Below are positions 1 to 5,717 of a stretch of DNA of 7,055 bases, piece by piece (position 1 is the stretch's first letter; each line of letters begins with the position of its first letter). A program made the translations under genes and the position numbers. A model generated the notes under the pieces. It did not search any database, was not told the DNA's origin, and was given only the letters and a program-made list of their open reading frames with translations. The stretch covers positions 1 to 7,055 of the forward strand of contig DAOWLV010000163.1 of the NCBI GenBank assembly GCA_030643455.1, written 5' to 3'. The stretch is from Candidatus Krumholzibacteriia bacterium. GTDB lineage: Bacteria > Krumholzibacteriota > Krumholzibacteriia > LZORAL124-64-63.

Positions 1-1
1 A

Positions 2-229
2 GGCTCTCAGGAACTGATGGACAGGTTCGACCCTTCGCTCATCCTTGTCAGTTGCGGTGTTGGCAACGGGTACGGGCACCCCAATCATGGTCCCTACGTC
101 GTGAAGGGTGATACTGTGAACATCGCCCGCACGGATCTGCAGGGAGCCATCATGCTGGAGTGGGATCCGGACGGGTGTCTCAGTTGGCGCACCATGGTCG
201 ATGGGACGCAAAAAATCAGCCTTCCTTGA
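2..229 (+). CDS. comEC: C-terminal end of a ComEC/Rec2-family DNA internalisation protein (5' truncated)
   Basis: This reading frame is open from the left edge and ends at TGA 227-229, so only the last 75 residues of a longer protein are present. The fragment reads like the end of the metallo-beta-lactamase-like domain that closes ComEC/Rec2 proteins. A hydrophobic strand (SLILVSCG) is followed by the family's YGHP motif (codons 71-82), then by the R-T-D-x-x-G motif (Thr at 131, Asp at 134, Gly at 143), and then by a short strand before the end. In the family, ComEC forms the inner-membrane channel for single-stranded DNA during natural transformation, and the beta-lactamase-like domain is thought to process the DNA. 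The membrane and N-terminal parts lie outside the window, so whether the gene is intact cannot be judged. The stop codon overlaps the -35 box of the purC promoter. Another protein of the same hydrolase fold is possible but less likely given the GHP and TDxxG spacing. Confidence 0.8.
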   Translation, partial: GSQELMDRFDPSLILVSCGVGNGYGHPNHGPYVVKGDTVNIARTDLQGAIMLEWDPDGCLSWRTMVDGTQKISLP

Positions 230-254
230 CACCGCAGGGCCGGATGCCTAGAAT
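226..254 (+). promoter_or_regulatory. Sigma70-type promoter for purC-purH
   Basis: TTGACA at 226-231 is a perfect -35 box. TAGAAT at 249-254 matches five of six bases of the -10 consensus. The spacer is exactly 17 bp. Transcription would begin near 261-262, giving a leader of about 78 nt before the preferred purC start. The -35 box contains the comEC stop codon (TGA 227-229), so the promoter is tucked into the end of the upstream gene. I found no recognisable operator such as a PurR palindrome beside it. Confidence 0.75.
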
Positions 255-295
255 GCCGCCTGCGTCCCCTGAATATTTAATTTTCGCCGTCCCGC

Positions 296-310
296 CGGGG
301 TGTTTCCCCG
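296..310 (+). promoter_or_regulatory. Small GC hairpin in the purC leader
   Basis: CGGGG (296-300), a TGTTT loop and CCCCG (306-310) can form a perfect 5-bp stem in the purC leader, 28 nt upstream of the preferred start codon. It swallows the alternative GTG start at 300, which argues against that start. It has no T-tract, so it is not a terminator, and it does not resemble a purine riboswitch. Regulation is possible but unproven. A stem this short arises often by chance in GC-rich DNA. Confidence 0.25.
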
Positions 311-326
311 CGTCCGGTCCAACCCC

Positions 327-333
327 GAGGGAG
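327..333 (+). promoter_or_regulatory. Shine-Dalgarno sequence that decides the purC start
   Basis: The purine run GAGGGAG ends 5 nt before GTG 339-341 and fits the anti-SD end of 16S rRNA. No comparable purine run precedes the upstream in-frame GTG at 300, where the sequence is cccgccgg. This is the main reason for starting purC at 339. Confidence 0.65.
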
Positions 334-338
334 TCCCC

Positions 339-1244
339 GTGGCAGCTTTGCGCAGTACCAGGGATCTCGGCCTTGAACCCGATTACGAGGGCAAGGTCCG
401 GGACATGTTCGATCTGGGTGACCGTTACCTGATCGTGACCACCGACCGTATTTCCGCTTTCGACGTGATCATGAACGACGTGGTACCCGGCAGGGGCGTC
501 GTTCTCAACGTGATGAGCCTGGCCTGGTTCGATCACTTCGCTGATGTTGTTCCCAACCATCTGATAACTGCGGAGGCGAGCGAGTTCCCTGCGCCCTTCG
601 ACCAACATGCAGATGCGCTGGCCGGGCGCTCGGTGCTGGTCCACAAGGCCGAGCGGTTTCCCGTTGAATGTGTGGTGCGAGGTTACATCGCGGGCTCCGG
701 TTGGAAGTCCTACGGTAACGACGGCACCATCTGTGGGCACAAATTGCCCGACGGATTGCTGCTCGCCGACAGGCTGCCGGAGGCCATCTTCACCCCTTCG
801 ACCAAAGAGGACGAAGGGCATGACGAAAACATCCCCTTTGAAACGGTTGTCGAAATGATCGGTCACCAGCAGGCCGGCATCCTCAGGGACATATCCCTGA
901 AACTGTACACCGAAGGTGCCGCCCATGCGCTGCCCCGGGGAGTCATCCTGGCCGACACGAAATTCGAATTTGGGCTGGTCGACGGGAAGCTGACCCTGAT
1001 CGACGAGGTGTTGACTCCGGACTCCAGCCGTTTCTGGCCCGCGGCCGAGTACCGTCCCGGACATGAACCGCCCAGCTGGGACAAACAGATTCTTCGCAAC
1101 CATCTCGAGACCCTGGACTGGGATCACAGCCCTCCGCCGCCGGCATTGCCCTCTTCCATCCTGGAGCAGACATCCCGGCGTTACCTTGAAGTCCTCGAAA
1201 TCCTGTTCCCCGCGGAGGCCGCCAAATGGCAAATCAACCTGTAG
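339..1244 (+). CDS. purC: Phosphoribosylaminoimidazole-succinocarboxamide (SAICAR) synthase
   Basis: PurC joins CAIR and L-aspartate with ATP to give SAICAR, step 8 of de novo purine synthesis, in the cytoplasm. With the GTG start at 339 the protein has 301 residues, the size of the longer (yeast Ade1-like) PurC type; the short bacterial type has about 240. Signature motifs appear in order: GKVRD (18-22, nucleotide-binding loop region), TDRISAFDV (35-43), VECVVRGYIAGSGW (109-122), FTPSTKEDEGHDEN (151-164), DTKFEFG (206-212), DEVLTPDSSRFW (222-233) and WDKQ (247-250). All are intact. An in-frame GTG at 300 would add 13 residues, but they are unlike the family's N-terminus and lack an SD. The gene follows a strong promoter and its last 19 nt overlap purH, so the two enzymes are probably co-transcribed and translated together. 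I see no frameshift or missing motif. Confidence 0.97.
   Translation: MAALRSTRDLGLEPDYEGKVRDMFDLGDRYLIVTTDRISAFDVIMNDVVPGRGVVLNVMSLAWFDHFADVVPNHLITAEASEFPAPFDQHADALAGRSVLVHKAERFPVECVVRGYIAGSGWKSYGNDGTICGHKLPDGLLLADRLPEAIFTPSTKEDEGHDENIPFETVVEMIGHQQAGILRDISLKLYTEGAAHALPRGVILADTKFEFGLVDGKLTLIDEVLTPDSSRFWPAAEYRPGHEPPSWDKQILRNHLETLDWDHSPPPPALPSSILEQTSRRYLEVLEILFPAEAAKWQINL
1214..1218 (+). promoter_or_regulatory. purH Shine-Dalgarno sequence inside purC
   Basis: GGAGG at 1214-1218 lies 7 nt before the purH ATG (1226-1228), inside the last codons of purC. It fixes the purH start and means ribosomes finishing purC pass directly over the purH initiation site, the usual arrangement for translational coupling. 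Confidence 0.8.
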
Positions 1245-2752
1245 AGAATCAGCGGCGGGCACTGTTGAGCGTGACCGACAAGACGCGGCTGGACGAAATA
1301 GGAAAGCTGCTTCACTCCTACGGCTATGAGCTCATCGCTTCTGGCGGGACGGCCCGGTACCTGAAGGACAAGGACATTCCCGTCACCGGGGTCGGCGAAC
1401 TGACCGGGTACCCGGAAATATTCGGCGGTAGGGTGAAAACCCTTCACCCGGTGATCCACGGCGGTATCCTGGGGCCTTCCCGGGAGAGTTTCGCCGAGAC
1501 CACCGAACTGGGCATCGGACCCATCGATATTGTCGTGGTGAATCTGTACCGGTTCCAGGAAACCGTGGCCAGCGGCTCCGGGGAAGCCGAGACGGTGGAA
1601 AAAATCGACATCGGAGGACCGACTCTCCTGCGTGCGGCCGCCAAGAATTATTCCCGCGTCACGGTGGTCGGCGACCCTGCCCATTACGACGAATTCATAT
1701 CCGAAATGAACGCCGGGAAGGGCGAAACCAGTCTCGACTTCCGGCGCCGGATGGCCGGTTCAACCTTCCGTATGGTCGAACAATACAACGACGCCATCGC
1801 GGGCTGGTTCGAAGGGACGGTTCCCATTCCCCTTCGTTACGGGGAAAACCCACACCAGGAAGCCGCCCTGCATCTTCCCGCCGCCCCCGACGGTCAGCCA
1901 CCCCTGGCAGGAATCGGATTGACCCAGCACGGCGGCAAGGAACTTTCCTACAACAACATCGTCGATCTGGTGGCTGCGGCGAAACTGGTGGGGGATTTCG
2001 ATCAACCCTGCTGCGGCATCCTGAAACACACCAATCCGTGCGGGTTTGGACTGGGCGAAGGGTTGACCGGCCTGGAACGGGCACTCAAATGTGACCCGGT
2101 ATCGGCTTTCGGCGGGGTATTCGCCTTCAATGCCACGGTGGACGAGGAGACTGCTGGTGTTCTCGCCAAACGCTTTCTCGAGATCATCGTGGCGCCTGAT
2201 TTCACCCCGGAAGCCCTGGCCCGCCTCACCAAGAAGAAAAACGTGCGTGTCCTCACCATGGACATGGACCGTTTCCTGGCCGGCACGCGCAACCGCACAC
2301 GGGCCTGGGGCGAACTGGTCCTCACCCAGGGTGAGGACGAGGGATTTCCCGAACTCGACGACTGGAACGTCGTGGCCGGTGGCGAACCGGACCCCGCCAC
2401 CCGCACCGCCCTGGAGATGGTCTGGAAGGTTTGCAAACATGGCAAGAGCAACGCGATTGTCCTGGGGGACATGACCGCCACCCTGGGCATGGGCTTCGGG
2501 CAGATGAGCCGGGTGGACTCCACGGAGCTGGCAGTTCTGAAGGCCGGCAACCAGGATCTCGACCTGCAGGGGTGCGTGGCGGCCTCCGACGGCTTTTTCC
2601 CTTTTCCCGACGGCATCGAGAAGCTGGCTGCCGCCGGCGCCAGGGCGGTGATCGCCCCGGGTGGTTCGATCCGGGACGAGGAAGTGGCCGCGGCAGCCGG
2701 GGAACTGGGTATCACCCTGATCCTGACGAACCGGCGGCATTTCAATCATTGA
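1226..2752 (+). CDS. purH: Bifunctional AICAR formyltransferase / IMP cyclohydrolase
   Basis: PurH formylates AICAR with 10-formyl-tetrahydrofolate and then closes the ring to IMP, the last two steps of purine synthesis. The 508-residue length fits the family (about 510-530). The N-terminal MGS-like IMP cyclohydrolase domain covers roughly residues 10-150, with SGGTARYL (39-46) and FGGRVKTLHPVIHGG (66-80). The C-terminal transformylase domain carries RYGENPHQ (204-211), the catalytic Lys267-His268 pair in LKHTNPCG, GQMSRVDS (425-432), and the typical ending in which an APGGSIRD segment precedes RRHF near the C-terminus. All expected motifs are present. The gene begins 19 nt before the purC stop with an SD at 1214-1218, and a hairpin terminator follows 25 nt after its stop. 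Finding purC next to purH suggests a compact purine operon; the other pathway genes are not in the window. Confidence 0.97.
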   Translation: MANQPVENQRRALLSVTDKTRLDEIGKLLHSYGYELIASGGTARYLKDKDIPVTGVGELTGYPEIFGGRVKTLHPVIHGGILGPSRESFAETTELGIGPIDIVVVNLYRFQETVASGSGEAETVEKIDIGGPTLLRAAAKNYSRVTVVGDPAHYDEFISEMNAGKGETSLDFRRRMAGSTFRMVEQYNDAIAGWFEGTVPIPLRYGENPHQEAALHLPAAPDGQPPLAGIGLTQHGGKELSYNNIVDLVAAAKLVGDFDQPCCGILKHTNPCGFGLGEGLTGLERALKCDPVSAFGGVFAFNATVDEETAGVLAKRFLEIIVAPDFTPEALARLTKKKNVRVLTMDMDRFLAGTRNRTRAWGELVLTQGEDEGFPELDDWNVVAGGEPDPATRTALEMVWKVCKHGKSNAIVLGDMTATLGMGFGQMSRVDSTELAVLKAGNQDLDLQGCVAASDGFFPFPDGIEKLAAAGARAVIAPGGSIRDEEVAAAAGELGITLILTNRRHFNH

Positions 2753-2768
2753 GCCGATACCCTATATT
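2740..2768 (+). promoter_or_regulatory. Possible weak promoter for the metalloprotease gene
   Basis: TATATT at 2763-2768 matches five of six -10 bases. With a 17-bp spacer the -35 position (2740-2745) reads TTTCAA, only three of six. Transcription would start near 2775, just before the GC hairpin at 2778-2808, so that hairpin would then form the message's 5' end. It is the only promoter-like sequence I find between purH and the protease. The weak -35 box makes it a candidate only. Confidence 0.3.
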
Positions 2769-2777
2769 CATGCTGGT

Positions 2778-2814
2778 GGCCCGGTCGGGAACTCCTTTCG
2801 GCCGGGCCGGTTTT
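2778..2814 (+). terminator. Rho-independent terminator after purH
   Basis: GGCCCGG (2778-2784) pairs perfectly with CCGGGCC (2802-2808). The stem extends inward through a T-G wobble and two more Watson-Crick pairs, with two further G-T wobbles before a 7-nt loop at 2790-2796. After GG at 2809-2810 comes TTTT (2811-2814). The stem is strong but the T-tract is short, so termination may be partial and some read-through into the protease gene is plausible. Confidence 0.65.
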
Positions 2815-2822
2815 CCATAGCC

Positions 2823-5717
2823 ATGCTTGTTCAAATTCTGCATTCCCGATTCCCCCTGGTGGCGAGGATCTTCCTCTGCCTGATAGTCCTATTGTCCATG
2901 AACGCCCCGGTGGCTCTTGCGCAGACCCCACCTGCCGAAGATTCCGGGGAACTCCATGAAATGCGCGCCAGGCGCCGTGCTGCCATGCGAGCGGTCACCC
3001 TGGCCATGGACAAGGCGGATGCACCCGCCCTTTTCGGACTGCTGGTCATCCCCGTCGATTTTTCCGACGAACGCCTGCCCGGGTCCTGGAACAACAACTC
3101 CCTGACCGGCCGTCTCACGCCGGATACCGGGGAATCCCTGCATCGGTATTTTTCCGTCGCCTCCGGCGGCCAACTGGATCTGCGCATCACCCAGGCTCCC
3201 TTGATCCACCTGACCGGAACCCGGCGTGATTATTCCGATGTCGGTTTGAACGGGTTTTCCCGGACCCGCGCCCTGGCCACGGAATCCCTCGAGGCCGTCA
3301 AGGACCTCGGGTTCGAATTCCGACGGATTGATATGGAAGGCCCCGACCGCATTCCAGGGACCGACGATGACGATGGCGAAGTCGACGGGGTCCTCATTCT
3401 CCACGCCGGGATAGGTCAGGAAAATGATTCCGATGATGGGCTCATTCAGGCTCTCCAGTTCTTTCTCGCCGAACCTGTGGTCTCGCAGGGTATCAGCGCC
3501 ACCTTCTACGCCGTGGCGAGTCTGCGGAGCGGACCTGGCATCTGGGCCCATGAAACCGCCCACTTGCTGGGGCTGGAGGACCGTTACGACCCAAACTTGC
3601 GCCCTCCGGGAGGAAGTGAAGTCCGGTCGTTGGGCGGGTTGGGCCGGTTCAGTATCATGGCGTCGGGGGCCTGGGGCACGGGTGAAGGTTACGGCGCCGC
3701 CCTGCCGGACGCCTATTCCTGTCTCCAGCTGGGTTGGTACAGGGAAAATAACCTGACCAACGGGCAAGGATCCCCTGACACGCTCTTGTCCGGCCTGGTT
3801 TCCGGGCGTGTCGACCGTTTGTGGACCAGGGGAGAGAAGGGTACTGAATATTTCCTTCTGGAAACCCGGGACCCGGTTGCGGCCTTTCCTTTTGACGCTG
3901 ATATCCCGGGTGATCACCTGTTGATCTACCACATCGACGAAACCCTGCCGGAGGGACAAACGTCTGACGATGGATTCGACCTCTGGCATTTGAGGGCTTC
4001 CCTGGTTGAAGCGGATGATGACTTCAAGCTCCGGCGGGGCGAAGATCCCGGCCGGGCCGAAGACATGTTTCCAGGTCCCCTGGACAAATTTGATTTCGGC
4101 CCGGCAACCGTTCCGTCCAGCCAGGGTTACCTGGACCAATCAGGTGTCAGTCTGACAGGCATCACTCCCATTGCCGGCGGCGTAACTTACCTGACCACAG
4201 TGTGGTCTGATCATTATCTCGAATTTTCCGTAGGCTACCAGGGCCAACCGGATGTTTTCATGGATCTTGTGGCCAGGTCCAGGGGGGTCCCGTATTCCAA
4301 TCTCCGCTGTCTGGTTTCAGTCACGAGTTCTCCATCCTGGGGCACTTTTGCAGGTGGGCAACTTTCCGTCGCTTTCGACATGGTGGAAGACGGTCAAGGC
4401 AACTGGCGCCCCGCCGAACCGGTGGTCTGGGTCCCTGAAACCGCCCTTCCGTCCGATGCCCATACCCGGTTCATTTACAGCTTCCAATATGATGGAGGGT
4501 CTGATTCCGAAAACAGAACCTGGTACTGGACGGACAACGGAAGTGTTCTCGATTTCGAGACGGAGTGGCCTGGCCAGTGGGGAATATCCTCTCCGGGCAA
4601 TCTCGATACCTACTGGCATCACTGGGATGGCAGTCCCTGGCTGACTGCGGACCAGACTCCGGTTCTTGCCTGCACCGGCATGGAATTCCTTGATTCCGCC
4701 GCCTGGCCCGAAGTCAACTATCAGAATTCCACTTTCATCAATCTCACCTCGGGGGTTCTCGGCCCGGATGTTCGTGCCGTCAGGCTCATCCATGCCATGG
4801 AGGTGGAATACCTGACGGCCGAGGTGGCCATGGACGGCGGCGTCGTGTCCTGGGTTGATTCCAAGGGCAGGGAAATCCCCGCCGAACCACTGTCAGGGTG
4901 GCGGGGGAGAATTTCCGACCAGGCCCTGAATGTACTTCATGGCCGGAATGCCATGATTCTGCAGGACCTTGAACTGGAAGGGGGGATCCCCTTGTGGCGC
5001 ACTGATATCATCCCCGTTCCCGAGGGCCTGCCTGGGCCGTGGCGTTTGCGGCTATCTTTTGGCAGCAATTCCCTCTGGCGCTTCAGGGGTTGGTTCGTGG
5101 CGGCCTTCGATCCCGTTTTCACGGAACCGGCGACCGCAGCCTTCGAAGGAGAATGGAACGGGGACGGGGCCTCCGGTTTGGCCTGGACCTGGCCCTGGGA
5201 TAGCCAGACCCCACAACGTTTCGTCGTCCAGCACCGTGATGGACCGGAAGCGTTGTGGCATGATGTTGCAGACGAAATCTTTCCGGCCCCGCCGGGGGAA
5301 TCCCTGTATTTTCTGTCTGCCGACAGGGTCGCCCCGTACCTCGAGGGTCCTGCCCGTCAGCGCCACGAACTCAGGGTGATCGGGTTCATCGACAAGGGCA
5401 GGGTGGCGACCCGGGACATTGTGGTGTTTCCTGACGGGGGCGACGGACAATCCGTCGCCCTGGGTCTACCCTGGCCGAATCCCGCCAACGATTCCGTCCG
5501 GTTCCTGGTTGATATACCGACCGGAAGCCGGGCGAACCTGGGGATATACGATCTGCGAGGACGCCGGGTTCTTGAACGAACCCTGGCCGGGGGCAGCCAA
5601 CTTCTGGAATGGGACGGCAGGGACCACCGAGGTGGGCGTGCCGCTTCGGGGACCTATATAATCCGGCTGGAAGGATCCGGTCCGGCTGTCATGCGCAAGG
5701 TGGTGCTTCTACATTGA
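2823..5717 (+). CDS. Secreted M6 (immune inhibitor A-like) zinc metalloprotease with FlgD/Por-like C-terminal module
   Basis: This 964-residue exported protein belongs, by motif, to peptidase family M6, whose members are secreted zinc proteases. The N-terminus is a signal peptide: Arg9 and Arg15, a hydrophobic stretch 16-33, and a likely cut after ALA (Ala33). The protease domain runs from about 70 to 340 with VDFSD (78-82), the family's Asp-rich acidic loop before VDG (181-189), the zinc site HETAHLLGLED (His243, Glu244 catalytic, His247, Asp253) and the Met-turn SIMASG (Met279). The segment EYFLLETRD and the later LLIYHIDE are also typical of M6 proteins. Beta-rich regions follow: one to about 560, a Trp-rich stretch 567-606, a probable jelly-roll-like domain about 605-765 ending near GWFVAAFD, and a possible Fn3-like domain about 770-870. 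The last 85 residues are a FlgD/Por-secretion-like module (WPNP 884-887, YDLRGR 909-914, WDGRD 930-934, SGTY 942-945). These beta-domain boundaries are inference. ATG 2823 has no SD; an in-frame GTG at 2859 would give a neater 21-residue signal peptide but also lacks one. Confidence 0.9.
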   Translation: MLVQILHSRFPLVARIFLCLIVLLSMNAPVALAQTPPAEDSGELHEMRARRRAAMRAVTLAMDKADAPALFGLLVIPVDFSDERLPGSWNNNSLTGRLTPDTGESLHRYFSVASGGQLDLRITQAPLIHLTGTRRDYSDVGLNGFSRTRALATESLEAVKDLGFEFRRIDMEGPDRIPGTDDDDGEVDGVLILHAGIGQENDSDDGLIQALQFFLAEPVVSQGISATFYAVASLRSGPGIWAHETAHLLGLEDRYDPNLRPPGGSEVRSLGGLGRFSIMASGAWGTGEGYGAALPDAYSCLQLGWYRENNLTNGQGSPDTLLSGLVSGRVDRLWTRGEKGTEYFLLETRDPVAAFPFDADIPGDHLLIYHIDETLPEGQTSDDGFDLWHLRASLVEADDDFKLRRGEDPGRAEDMFPGPLDKFDFGPATVPSSQGYLDQSGVSLTGITPIAGGVTYLTTVWSDHYLEFSVGYQGQPDVFMDLVARSRGVPYSNLRCLVSVTSSPSWGTFAGGQLSVAFDMVEDGQGNWRPAEPVVWVPETALPSDAHTRFIYSFQYDGGSDSENRTWYWTDNGSVLDFETEWPGQWGISSPGNLDTYWHHWDGSPWLTADQTPVLACTGMEFLDSAAWPEVNYQNSTFINLTSGVLGPDVRAVRLIHAMEVEYLTAEVAMDGGVVSWVDSKGREIPAEPLSGWRGRISDQALNVLHGRNAMILQDLELEGGIPLWRTDIIPVPEGLPGPWRLRLSFGSNSLWRFRGWFVAAFDPVFTEPATAAFEGEWNGDGASGLAWTWPWDSQTPQRFVVQHRDGPEALWHDVADEIFPAPPGESLYFLSADRVAPYLEGPARQRHELRVIGFIDKGRVATRDIVVFPDGGDGQSVALGLPWPNPANDSVRFLVDIPTGSRANLGIYDLRGRRVLERTLAGGSQLLEWDGRDHRGGRAASGTYIIRLEGSGPAVMRKVVLLH
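5697..5705 (+). promoter_or_regulatory. Shine-Dalgarno sequence for the downstream TTG-start gene
   Basis: AAGGTGGTG differs from the ideal AAGGAGGTG by one base and ends 8 nt before TTG 5714-5716. It lies within the protease's last codons (the MRKVV segment), so it must serve both as coding sequence and as ribosome binding site. It supports the TTG as a real start. Confidence 0.6.

Noticed and set aside
271..286. AT-rich patch that could be a second -10 box or a Bacteroidota-type TAnnTTTG element
   Set aside because: No suitable -35 or -33 partner lies at the right distance upstream, and the strong promoter at 226-254 already explains purC transcription.
216..1262. A 348-codon open frame on the minus strand opposite purC
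   Set aside because: It lies exactly antisense to a fully convincing purC, has Gly/Gln/Val-rich composition without family motifs, and is what GC-rich coding DNA produces on its complement.
1760..2749. A 329-codon open frame on the minus strand opposite purH
   Set aside because: It mirrors the codon structure of purH, shows no recognisable domain, and would need a promoter inside the terminator region. It is a shadow frame.
2770..2820. A 16-codon mini-ORF (MLVARSG...) ending at TAG two bases before the protease ATG, possibly an upstream coupling peptide
   Set aside because: Its ATG has no SD, it runs through the terminator stem, and a start at the candidate promoter would exclude its first codon. 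Nothing but position supports it.
2889..4139. A 416-codon open frame on the minus strand opposite the protease domain
   Set aside because: The plus-strand frame holds the intact M6 zinc motif and Met-turn, whereas the minus frame has no motif or plausible ribosome binding site that I can see.
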